From: Spirosoma montaniterrae | Lineage (GTDB): Bacteria; Bacteroidota; Bacteroidia; Cytophagales; Spirosomataceae | Length of the DNA: 64,000 bases | Assembly (NCBI RefSeq): GCF_001988955.1 | Contig: NZ_CP014263.1 | Coordinates: forward strand, 2,666,001 to 2,730,000 | Reading direction: 5' to 3' | Shown: positions 34,086-42,158 of the stretch, piece after piece | Layout of the letters: every line of letters begins with the position of its first letter | How positions within the stretch are numbered: the stretch's first letter is position 1 | Made by a program: the position numbers and the translations under genes | The notes under the pieces: generated by a model | Databases searched by the model: none | Told to the model about the DNA's origin: nothing | What the model saw: the letters and a program-made list of their open reading frames with translations, nothing else

Positions 34086-37000
34086 ATGCAGTCAGGCGTG
34101 AACTACCAGCAATATGAATCCCTCGACTACGCGCAACTTGCCGCCGAGGTGTTAACGTACTGGAATCAGAACCAGGTTTTTGAACGGTCGGTCAGTACCC
34201 GCGAGGGGGCCGAAACGTTTACGTTTTATGAAGGACCACCGTCGGCCAATGGTACGCCGGGCATTCACCACGTCATGGCCCGGACCATCAAAGATATTTT
34301 TTGCCGGTACAAAACACTACGCGGCTTTCAGGTAGCACGTAAAGGTGGTTGGGACACGCACGGCCTGCCCATAGAATTGCAGGTTGAAAAAGAGCTTGGC
34401 ATCACTAAAGATGACATTGGCAAAACCATTAGTGTTGAAGACTATAACCGCAGATGCCGCGAAACGGTGATGCGGTTTACCGACCAATGGAACGACCTCA
34501 CCCAGAAAATGGGCTACTGGGTTGATCTCGAAAATCCGTATATCACCTACAAAAACGAGTATATCGAGTCGGTCTGGAACCTGTTGAAACGGCTCTATGA
34601 CCAGAATTTGCTCTATAAAGGCTACACCATTCAGCCTTACTCACCTAAAGCTGGCACGGGATTAAGTTCGCACGAACTGAATCAGCCCGGCACCTACCGC
34701 GACGTGCGCGACACAACCGTGGTGGCGCAGTTTAAAGTAAGACCCAGTGGTAAATCGGGCTTTCTGTTTTTCGACTCCGGCGATCAGGATGTTCATATTC
34801 TGGCCTGGACCACTACGCCCTGGACCCTGCCCGCCAACTCGGCCCTGACGGTTGGCGCAAACATTGATTATGTGCTCGTAAAGACATTCAACGCCTACAC
34901 GCATCAGCCCATCAACGTGGTACTGGCGAAAGCGTTGGTCGGTCGGTGGTTCAATGAAAAAGGCCGGCAGGATGGGCCTGGAAGCCCGGCTTTCGATGCC
35001 TATCTGCCAAATGATAAACTGATTCCATGGGCAATTCTTTCGGAGTTCAAAGGCGCGCACCTCGAAGGCATCGAGTATGAGCAACTATTGCCTTACGTGC
35101 AGCCTTCTCCCTCCCTCGACGGGGAGGGCCGGGGTGGGGTTGCCTTCCGGGTTATTCTGGGCGATTTTGTAACGACCGAAGATGGTACGGGCGTCGTACA
35201 CACCTCGCCGACGTTCGGAGCCGACGACTTCCGGGTGGCGCAGGCCGCTGGCATTCCGCCCATTATGGTGAAAGACGACACCGGCAAAGACGTGCCCATT
35301 GTTGACAAACAAGGGCGGTTTGTGCAGGAGATTACCGACTTCGCCGGTCGGTATGTGAAAGAAGAATATTACAGCGACGACGAACGCGCCGACCCCAACT
35401 TCAGGCCAACCGACGTACTGATTGCCATCAAACTGAAAGAAGAAAACAAGGCATTTCGGGTCGAAAAGTACGAACACCCCTACCCCCACTGCTGGCGCAC
35501 CGACAAGCCCATACTCTATTACCCGCTCGATAGCTGGTTTATTCGTACAACGGCTAAAAAAGACCGGCTGGTTGAGCTGAACAAGACCATCAACTGGCAC
35601 CCCGAAAGCACCGGAACGGGACGTTTCGGCAACTGGCTCGAAAATCTCGTAGACTGGAACCTGAGCCGCAGCCGCTTCTGGGGAACGCCCCTGCCCATCT
35701 GGCGGAGCGAATCAGGCGAAGAGGTTTGTGTGGGTTCAGTAGCTGAACTGGTGTCAATGATTGAATTAGCGAATGACAGACTGATTGAATGGGTTCGGGA
35801 AGGTAAGACCCAATATCAAACCTACATCGACGCCAACAATTCGTTCATTCAATCAGTCAACAAGTCAACCTTTGACCTACACCGGCCTTATACCGACGAA
35901 ATTTACTTTGTTTCGGAGAGCGGTCAACTGATGCAGCGCGAACCCGACCTGATCGACGTGTGGTTCGATTCGGGCGCGATGCCGTATGCACAGTGGCATT
36001 ATCCGTTTGAGAATCAGGACGTGTTTGGCAAGGCGTTCCCGGCAGACTTTATCTCGGAGGGTGTTGATCAGACGCGGGGGTGGTTCTTTACGCTCCACGC
36101 CATCGCCGGGCTGCTGTTCGATTCGGTGGCGTTCAAAAACGTGGTTTCGACCGGGCTGGTACTCGATAAGAACGGTAACAAAATGTCGAAGCGGCTGGGC
36201 AATGCCATCGACCCATTCAAAACGCTCGAACAATATGGCCCCGACGCTACGCGCTGGTACATGATTACCAACGCCGAACCGTGGGACAACCTCAAGTTCA
36301 ACCTCGATGGCGTGGGTGAAGTACAACGCCGATTCTTTGGCACCCTGTTCAACACCTACAACTTCTTCGCGCTCTACGCCAACTTAGACGGCTACAAAAT
36401 CAACCAGTTCGACCGGGTGCCGCGCGAACAACTGCCCGAACTTGACCGCTGGATTTTGTCGAAGCTGAACACGCTGGTACGCGAGGTAACGGAGGAGTAC
36501 GAAGCCTACAACCCCACCAAAGCCGGACGACTGATTCAGGACTTCGTGAACGATCAGCTTTCAAACTGGTATGTGCGGCTGTCGCGTCGGCGGTTCTGGA
36601 GTACCACCCCTAACCCCTCTCCTGATTCAGGAGAAGGGGGAATGCCGCAGGACAAGCGGGCCGCTTACGAAACGCTTCAACATTGTTTAGCCGCCGTAGC
36701 GCAACTGATGTCGCCCATTGCGCCGTTCTTCGGCGATTGGCTGTACCGAAATCTGACCGATTGCGTTCGGGAAGAATCTATTGAGAGAAGCACACCATTC
36801 CAGCACGATTCGGTACACCTGTCCAACTGGCATCCGGTCGAAGAAAACTGGATTGACGCCGACCTGGAACGGTCGATGGAACTGGCACAGCAGGTGTCAT
36901 CGCTGGTGCATTCGCTGCGGAAAGGCCATAAACTTAAGGTGCGGCAACCGTTGAGCCGGGTGCTGGTGCCGGTGTTGAATGCCGACACCCGCCGACAGCT

Positions 37001-37619
37001 TGAACACGTTGCGCCCATTATTATGTCGGAAGTAAACGTGAAAGCCGTTGAGTTTGTGGATGATACAAGTGGCATCCTGAAGAAGCGGGTGAAGCCAAAC
37101 TTCAAAACGCTCGGCCCCAAATTCGGCAAGCAGATGAAAGACGTAGCAGCCGCTATCTCAGCCATGACCGATGAGGAGCTTCGTGGTTTGGAGCAGTCGG
37201 GCGAATTTTTCATTCAGGCACTCAATCAGTCAATCATTCTATCCGACGTCGAGATTCTGACCGAAGACATTCCGGGCTGGTTAGTAGCCAGCGAAGGTGG
37301 CCTGACCGTAGCCCTCGACGTAACCGTGACCGACGAGTTGCGTCGGGAAGGCATTGCCCGCGACGTAGTGAACCGGATTCAGAACCTGCGTAAAGACCGG
37401 GGCTTTGACGTTACGGATAAAATCAGCATTCAACTCGAACGCAATAATTTCCTGTTGGCAGAAGCCGTTGAAAAGCATAAAGACACCATTCAGCAGGAAG
37501 TGCAGGCCGTTTCACTCGATTTAGTCGATGGTCTGAACGGCGAAGCGTCCGAATCCACGGCGGCTGACATTGAGATGGATGAGTTTACGTTACGCGTGAA
37601 AGTTAATGTAGTGAGATAG
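34086..37619 (+). CDS. ileS: Isoleucine-tRNA ligase
   Basis: The ATG at 34086 gives 1177 residues. Class I signatures are present: PSANGTPGIHHVMAR (HIGH-like), the editing-domain motif DGTGVVHTSPTFGADD, DVWFDSGAMPYAQWHYPF, and KMSKRLGNAIDP. It charges tRNA-Ile and edits mischarged valine. The protein is somewhat long because it carries segments that look inserted: PSPSLDGEGRGGV at about residue 340, just before the editing motif; a stretch around 565-595 flanked by a 13-bp inverted repeat; and TTPNPSPDSGEGGM at about 839 in the anticodon-binding region. The first and third are in-frame copies of the family A palindrome. The enzyme is essential, so these must be tolerated. Confidence 0.96.
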   Translation: MQSGVNYQQYESLDYAQLAAEVLTYWNQNQVFERSVSTREGAETFTFYEGPPSANGTPGIHHVMARTIKDIFCRYKTLRGFQVARKGGWDTHGLPIELQVEKELGITKDDIGKTISVEDYNRRCRETVMRFTDQWNDLTQKMGYWVDLENPYITYKNEYIESVWNLLKRLYDQNLLYKGYTIQPYSPKAGTGLSSHELNQPGTYRDVRDTTVVAQFKVRPSGKSGFLFFDSGDQDVHILAWTTTPWTLPANSALTVGANIDYVLVKTFNAYTHQPINVVLAKALVGRWFNEKGRQDGPGSPAFDAYLPNDKLIPWAILSEFKGAHLEGIEYEQLLPYVQPSPSLDGEGRGGVAFRVILGDFVTTEDGTGVVHTSPTFGADDFRVAQAAGIPPIMVKDDTGKDVPIVDKQGRFVQEITDFAGRYVKEEYYSDDERADPNFRPTDVLIAIKLKEENKAFRVEKYEHPYPHCWRTDKPILYYPLDSWFIRTTAKKDRLVELNKTINWHPESTGTGRFGNWLENLVDWNLSRSRFWGTPLPIWRSESGEEVCVGSVAELVSMIELANDRLIEWVREGKTQYQTYIDANNSFIQSVNKSTFDLHRPYTDEIYFVSESGQLMQREPDLIDVWFDSGAMPYAQWHYPFENQDVFGKAFPADFISEGVDQTRGWFFTLHAIAGLLFDSVAFKNVVSTGLVLDKNGNKMSKRLGNAIDPFKTLEQYGPDATRWYMITNAEPWDNLKFNLDGVGEVQRRFFGTLFNTYNFFALYANLDGYKINQFDRVPREQLPELDRWILSKLNTLVREVTEEYEAYNPTKAGRLIQDFVNDQLSNWYVRLSRRRFWSTTPNPSPDSGEGGMPQDKRAAYETLQHCLAAVAQLMSPIAPFFGDWLYRNLTDCVREESIERSTPFQHDSVHLSNWHPVEENWIDADLERSMELAQQVSSLVHSLRKGHKLKVRQPLSRVLVPVLNADTRRQLEHVAPIIMSEVNVKAVEFVDDTSGILKKRVKPNFKTLGPKFGKQMKDVAAAISAMTDEELRGLEQSGEFFIQALNQSIILSDVEILTEDIPGWLVASEGGLTVALDVTVTDELRREGIARDVVNRIQNLRKDRGFDVTDKISIQLERNNFLLAEAVEKHKDTIQQEVQAVSLDLVDGLNGEASESTAADIEMDEFTLRVKVNVVR
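35104..35140. repeat. Family A palindrome inserted in frame in ileS (A4)
   Basis: CTCCCTCCCTCGACGGGGAG then GGCCGGGGTGGGG reproduces the half-element seen at 19-51. It is translated as PSPSLDGEGRGG and keeps the ileS frame open. Confidence 0.75.
35779..35858. repeat. 13-bp inverted repeat inside ileS
   Basis: GACTGATTGAATG (35779-35791) and its perfect complement CATTCAATCAGTC (35846-35858) flank 54 bp. Part of the arm (TCAATCAGTCAA) occurs again at about 37222-37233 in the same gene. It may be a third inserted repeat. Confidence 0.5.
36604..36641. repeat. Family A palindrome inserted in frame in ileS (A5)
   Basis: CCACCCCTAACCCCTCTCCT GATT CAGGAGAAGGGG is a close relative of the arm at 8587. 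It is translated as TPNPSPDSGEGG between RRRFW and the DKRAAYETL helix. Confidence 0.78.
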
Positions 37620-37735
37620 GCAGAATCGCGGCTATATCAGTGCAAATAGTGGCATGAATCTTGTAAGTAGTGGAGAAGAACGGATTACATACCTTTTGGT
37701 AATAAACCTATCATCACTCCTAAACAAGTACAGCC

Positions 37736-38137
37736 TTGCTTGATTCTCTACTTTCTTCACTGCACACCTTTGCCAATAATTATCAGGCCGTTATGTGGCG
37801 ACTGCGTGAATGCGCACTCAACGACGAACAGTTGGGTGCTGCTTTGGGCGTTAGCGGCAATGCCATCCGCAATCGGCGTGCCAAACCTGATTTATGGAAA
37901 CTGTCTGATGTCGAACGGCTGGCATCGCATTTTTCTCTGCCGACGACAGCCTGCACCCACCTCGACCGTGACCTGAAAGAGTTCCCCAATCGGTTGCGTA
38001 GTATGCCGCCCGATGAACGCCGACGAATGGAGCGGCTACTACTGCTCAAGATAGCTCAGTTCGAGTCGTATAACAAAAACGACTGGCCCGTTCGTTATTT
38101 GCTGCGTATGCACCGGGCCTTACTGAATGGCAGTTAA
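37736..38137 (+). CDS. Hypothetical protein with a helix-turn-helix-like segment
   Basis: The frame is 133 residues from a TTG at 37736, or 114 from the ATG at 37793 (MWRLRECALNDEQLGAALGV). LNDEQLGAALGVSGNAIRNRR looks like a helix-turn-helix, followed by LWKLSDVERLASHFSLP. No known family recognised. It may be a small DNA-binding protein. The start is uncertain: a TTTG at 37769-37772 resembles a degenerate -7 box, which would favour the ATG. Confidence 0.5.
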   Translation: MLDSLLSSLHTFANNYQAVMWRLRECALNDEQLGAALGVSGNAIRNRRAKPDLWKLSDVERLASHFSLPTTACTHLDRDLKEFPNRLRSMPPDERRRMERLLLLKIAQFESYNKNDWPVRYLLRMHRALLNGS

Positions 38138-38209
38138 TGTAGCAGCAACAAATACGCAGGAGAATCGGCAGAGCATCCGTATTTTTATGGTTTCGGCAGA
38201 TACCCTATT

Positions 38210-40528
38210 ATGCGCTATTTCTCTACGCTTATTTTCCTGCTTTTTTTCGGCTACGCACATGCCCAAACGCCACTTATTACGCGTGGCCCGTACTGGCAGG
38301 TCATAACACCCAACTCGGCCTTTGTGCGCTGGCGCACCGATCAGCCCACAACGGGCCGAATATGGTTCGGTACGGATGCTGCCCAACTAACCAACAGCCA
38401 GCGCGAAAGTCAGCCCAGCCAGGAACATAGCCTGACCCTCACGGGCCTGCAACCCAACACACGCTACACCTACGCCGTAGGCTACGACGACACCCGGCTG
38501 GCATCCGGTGCGGATTATTACATTAAAACAGCCCCGCCCACGGGTAGTACGCAGCCGTTTCGACTATGGGTGCTGGGCGATTTTGGCTTCCCCGGCAACC
38601 GGCAGATTCAGACGTATCAGGCGTATCGCAGTGCCATCAGCAGCCGACCAGCAGATGCCTGGTTGTGGCTCGGCGATAACGCGTACTGCTGTGGCACAGA
38701 AGATCAGTATCAGCGATATGTATTCGATGTATACGGGCCAACTTTTCGAAATACGCCTATTATTCCCAGCCCCGGCAATCATGACTATAATGACAGTAAC
38801 ACCAATTTCGACGTTGCTTACTACCGGTTGTTTTCAATGCCCCAGCGCGGAGAAGCGGGGGGCGTAGCGTCGGGCAAGCCTACTTATTTTTCAGTTGATT
38901 ACGGTAATCTGCATATTGTTTCGCTCGACTCGCAGGGCCAGCAAACTGACGATAACAAACGCGTTTATGATACAACCAGTGTGCAGATTCAATGGCTCAA
39001 ACGCGATCTGACCGCCAACCGTCTGCCGTGGACAATCGTTATTTTTCACCATCCGCCTTATACCAAAGGCACTCATGATTCCGACACGCAGGAGCAGTTG
39101 CGCCTGATCCGGCAAAACCTGACACCCATTTTTGAGCAGTATGGCGTCGACCTCGTCCTGAACGGCCATAGTCACGTTTATGAACGCTTTTACCGAATGC
39201 GGGGTCATACGGGCCTGGCTAATTCGTTCGACCCAACCCGCCATATCGCTGAATCGACGACGGCCCGCTATGATGGTTCCCCTAATTCGTGCCCCATACT
39301 AACAAAAGGTCAGGGTACGGTATATGTTGTGAACGGTGCCGGTGGCGCACCGGGTGGGCAACGAGCCAGCTACCCAATGCCTGCCATGCTGGTAGGCAAT
39401 ACCGTTCTGGGTGGTTCGATGTTGGTCGATGTGAACGATAATCGGCTGGATGCTCAGTATATTTTAGAAGATGGCAGCGTATTCGACCGCTTTACTGTTC
39501 TCAAAAACGTGAACAAAACAGCCTCGCTCACCGCCGAATTTGCCGACACGCTGCAATTATTGGCCTCATGGCCGGGCGAATACCGCTGGACCAACGGGCA
39601 AACGGGCCGCAGCATCCGGTACATCGCCAATCAGGCGGGCACCTTCCCGGTAGCCGTCACCGACAACCGGCAATGCCTGAACGACCAGTTTAACCTAACC
39701 GTACAGGCCGCGCCCAAAATAACTACCCGCTCGTTGGCAGTACCTGCGGTGTGCGTGGGTAGCACCGTTTCACTGACTGCCACGCCCGAAAACACGACCA
39801 AAGCCGCTGGCTGGCAATACGATGTGCTGTTGTCGGATGCAGCGGGCAACTTTGCTGCCGAGCGGGTAGTTGGTTCGGGCAGCTTGACCACGCTGTCGGC
39901 TACCATTCCGGCAACGGTTTCGGCAGGAACGGGCTACCGGCTACGTGTTCGGCCACGCGGCATCAGCTACGCCGAGTTGATTCCATCAGCCGCGTTTGCT
40001 GTCAGACCACTGCCAACGGCTACCCTGTCGGGTACAGCTACAGTACTGATTGGCGAACCTGCATCCGTAACGGCCACGTTTACGGGCGATGCTCCCTGGC
40101 AGGCTACGCTCTCGGACGGAACAGCGTTCACGGCTCATACCAGCCCCAGCGTACTGACAATCAAGCCACTACGCACGGATACGTATACCATTCAAACCAT
40201 TGAGAATGCCTGCGGCAAAGGCACTGCGACTGGCCAGGCCAACATTATAGTCCTGTTTCCAACCGCCACGCAGGGAGCCACCGACGGGCGGCTGCTCGTA
40301 TACCCAAACCCAACACGTGATGTCATCGTTGTGGAATTGGCATTAACCCAACGGCAAGCCGTTAGACTGAACCTAACTAATACGCAGGGGAAAACCGTTT
40401 TTCAAAAACAAACGGGCGTTACACAGTCCGTTAATGAGTCGATTAAACTGCCCGCAACTGCCGGAACGTATTTATTGACGGTTCAAATCGGTAGCGAAAC
40501 CCTGACGCGAAAAGTAGTGCGGGAGTAA
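38210..40528 (+). CDS. Secreted purple acid phosphatase-like metallophosphoesterase with T9SS sorting domain
   Basis: This 772-residue protein has a signal peptide (ending AHAQ), an N-terminal fibronectin-like domain (ITRGPYWQVITPNSAFVRW, about 20-105), and a metallophosphatase core with all metal motifs in order: GDFGFPG, GDNAY, GNHDY, HHPPY, GHSHVYER. Long Ig-like regions follow, and the last about 75 residues (LLVYPNPTRDVIVVEL to LTRKVVRE) form a type A type IX secretion signal. It should be released or displayed at the cell surface to free phosphate from organic esters. It converges with menA with one base between stops and no terminator. Confidence 0.92.
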   Translation: MRYFSTLIFLLFFGYAHAQTPLITRGPYWQVITPNSAFVRWRTDQPTTGRIWFGTDAAQLTNSQRESQPSQEHSLTLTGLQPNTRYTYAVGYDDTRLASGADYYIKTAPPTGSTQPFRLWVLGDFGFPGNRQIQTYQAYRSAISSRPADAWLWLGDNAYCCGTEDQYQRYVFDVYGPTFRNTPIIPSPGNHDYNDSNTNFDVAYYRLFSMPQRGEAGGVASGKPTYFSVDYGNLHIVSLDSQGQQTDDNKRVYDTTSVQIQWLKRDLTANRLPWTIVIFHHPPYTKGTHDSDTQEQLRLIRQNLTPIFEQYGVDLVLNGHSHVYERFYRMRGHTGLANSFDPTRHIAESTTARYDGSPNSCPILTKGQGTVYVVNGAGGAPGGQRASYPMPAMLVGNTVLGGSMLVDVNDNRLDAQYILEDGSVFDRFTVLKNVNKTASLTAEFADTLQLLASWPGEYRWTNGQTGRSIRYIANQAGTFPVAVTDNRQCLNDQFNLTVQAAPKITTRSLAVPAVCVGSTVSLTATPENTTKAAGWQYDVLLSDAAGNFAAERVVGSGSLTTLSATIPATVSAGTGYRLRVRPRGISYAELIPSAAFAVRPLPTATLSGTATVLIGEPASVTATFTGDAPWQATLSDGTAFTAHTSPSVLTIKPLRTDTYTIQTIENACGKGTATGQANIIVLFPTATQGATDGRLLVYPNPTRDVIVVELALTQRQAVRLNLTNTQGKTVFQKQTGVTQSVNESIKLPATAGTYLLTVQIGSETLTRKVVRE

Positions 40529-40529
40529 A

Positions 40530-41438
40530 TCAGATGGCTTGCCCGACGCCGAACAGGATAACGAACAGCAGGGTGGTAAGGGCGAGTTGACCCAATCGGG
40601 GATTCAATTCGGTGGGGTGTTTGTGCGTGGCTACGGCTCGGCCATTCAGCACAAACAGCGGAAATGTAAGCAGGTAGAGATACGAAATCAGTTTGGCGTC
40701 GGTCAGGAACGAGTATGCCACAGCACAGGTCATGCCCGCCAGCAGCAAACCCCAATGATAACGAATTGCCAGCGTTCGGCCCAGCCGCACCGGAATGGAG
40801 CGTTTGCCGGTCTGTGCGTCGGTTTCTATGTCGCGTATGTTGTTGATATTCAGCACACCCGTGGCAAACAAACCCACCGCCGTGGCAGGCAGCAGCAGCA
40901 AGGGCCGAAAGTCGAGCGTATGCAGAAAGTATGTACCCAATACACCAACCCAGCCAAAAAACAGCAGCACGGCAATGTCGCCGAAACCTGCGTAGCCGTA
41001 AGGTCGTCTGCCGTTGGTGTACCCTACCGCAGCCGCAATGCTAAGCAACCCAAGTATCAGCATTCCATAGAAAAAGCCCGGTGCATTGAGCGTCCAGTCG
41101 GCATCGAACAGCGACACTACCAGCAGCCAGACGCCCGATATGAACGCCAGAACGCCCGTCACCACAATGCCGCGCAACATAGTCTCCCGGCTTATATCGC
41201 CGGTTGACACAGCCCGACGCGGCCCGACCCGCGCTTCGGTGTCTTTGCCCGACACGGCATCACCGTAGTCGTTGGCAAAATTCGACAGCACTTGCAGGAA
41301 AATAGTAGTCAATACAGCCAGCAAAGCTATTTCCCAGCTAAAGTGCCGGTCGGCAATTGCCAGAAAACAGCCAAGAATAATGCTCGCCAATGCCAGCGGC
41401 AACGTTCGCGGTCGAGCCGCAGCAATCCAGGATTTCAT
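40530..41438 (-). CDS. menA: 1,4-dihydroxy-2-naphthoate polyprenyltransferase MenA
   Basis: The ATG at 41438 gives 302 residues (MKSWIAAARPRTLPLALASI). It is a UbiA-superfamily prenyltransferase with about nine helices and the two Asp-rich motifs: NFANDYGDAVSGKD near residue 60 and NNIRDIETDAQTGKRSIPVR near 185. The GPRRAVSTGDIS segment is typical of MenA rather than UbiA or EboC. It prenylates DHNA to demethylmenaquinone in the inner membrane. A longer frame upstream runs through a repeat and should not be used. Confidence 0.92.
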   Translation of the reverse strand: MKSWIAAARPRTLPLALASIILGCFLAIADRHFSWEIALLAVLTTIFLQVLSNFANDYGDAVSGKDTEARVGPRRAVSTGDISRETMLRGIVVTGVLAFISGVWLLVVSLFDADWTLNAPGFFYGMLILGLLSIAAAVGYTNGRRPYGYAGFGDIAVLLFFGWVGVLGTYFLHTLDFRPLLLLPATAVGLFATGVLNINNIRDIETDAQTGKRSIPVRLGRTLAIRYHWGLLLAGMTCAVAYSFLTDAKLISYLYLLTFPLFVLNGRAVATHKHPTELNPRLGQLALTTLLFVILFGVGQAI

Positions 41439-41439
41439 A

Positions 41440-41535
41440 AAAGAGCGAAAGAGTGAAAGAGCGAAAGAGCGAAAGCGTGACAACCTGGAGTTGGGTTGGG
41501 GCATTCTTTCACTCTTTCGCTCTTTCACTCTTTAA
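41440..41535. repeat. Family G palindrome of GAAAGAGC/GAAAGAGT units
   Basis: Left half AAAGAGCGAAAGAGTGAAAG, right half CTTTCACTCTTTCGCTCTTT and TTCACTCTTT, separated by CAACCTGGAGTTGGGTTGGG. It lies exactly between the glutathione-peroxidase stop (41537-41539) and the menA ATG, so it is in the leader of menA. Confidence 0.85.
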
Positions 41536-41536
41536 T

Positions 41537-42157
41537 TTAAATGCCTACGGCTTTCTTAAACTCGACATCGTCGGGTTTTACGCCCGAAGCGAAGAAATTG
41601 GTCAGTTCGCCTTTTTCGTTGATGACGTATTTGCAGAAATTCCAGGTCGGAGCTTTGTCGTTCCAACCATTCATCGACTTGGTGCTGAGCCATTTATAGA
41701 GCGGAGACTGATCGTCGCCTACTACGGACACTTTCTCGAACATGGGAAACGAGACGCCGTAATTTTTCTGACAAAACGTAGCAATCTCATCATTACTGCC
41801 CGACTCCTGATTGGCAAAGTTGTTGGCCGGGAAACCCAGTACTACAATTTTGTCGCCATGCGCTTTGTAGAATTTTTCCCAGTCGGCGTATTGGGGCGTG
41901 AAACCGCACTTGGAGGCTACGTTCAGCACAACCACTTTTTTACCTTTGAAACCACTCAGGGCTACGGGTTTTCCGTCAATGCTTTTTACGGTGAAATCGT
42001 ACAGCGATTTGGTGGGAGCTTCTGCATTGGCCGGGGCCGCAGCCGAGGCTTTTTTGTCGCTGAAAATACCTTTAACGAGGGTTGATAATGACATAAAGCT
42101 GGTGAGCGCAACCACAACGGCCACGCCAGTTAGGGTGAGAATGAGGGGCTTTTTCAT
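41537..42157 (-). CDS. Glutathione peroxidase family protein (thiol peroxidase)
   Basis: This 206-residue protein has an N-terminal membrane anchor or signal (about residues 5-30), a short Ala-rich linker, then a glutathione-peroxidase domain. The peroxidatic Cys is in NVASKCGFTPQYADW. The second motif reads LGFPANNFANQESG where most members have FPCNQF, so the usual second cysteine is replaced by Ala; another Cys (ATFCQKN) may take its role. WNFCKY carries the conserved Trp. It probably reduces peroxides with thioredoxin-like donors outside the cytoplasm. One base separates it from argS upstream. Confidence 0.9.
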   Translation of the reverse strand: MKKPLILTLTGVAVVVALTSFMSLSTLVKGIFSDKKASAAAPANAEAPTKSLYDFTVKSIDGKPVALSGFKGKKVVVLNVASKCGFTPQYADWEKFYKAHGDKIVVLGFPANNFANQESGSNDEIATFCQKNYGVSFPMFEKVSVVGDDQSPLYKWLSTKSMNGWNDKAPTWNFCKYVINEKGELTNFFASGVKPDDVEFKKAVGI

Positions 42158-42158
42158 A

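Noticed and set aside
40530..41438. UbiA-type prenyltransferase as the missing EboC
   Set aside because: Motifs NDYGDAVSGKD and GPRRAVSTG fit MenA, and it is about 19 kb from the ebo genes on the other strand.
41438..41528. Longer N-terminus for MenA
   Set aside because: The extra 30 residues are translated GAAAGAGC palindrome; the ATG at 41438 gives the normal family start.
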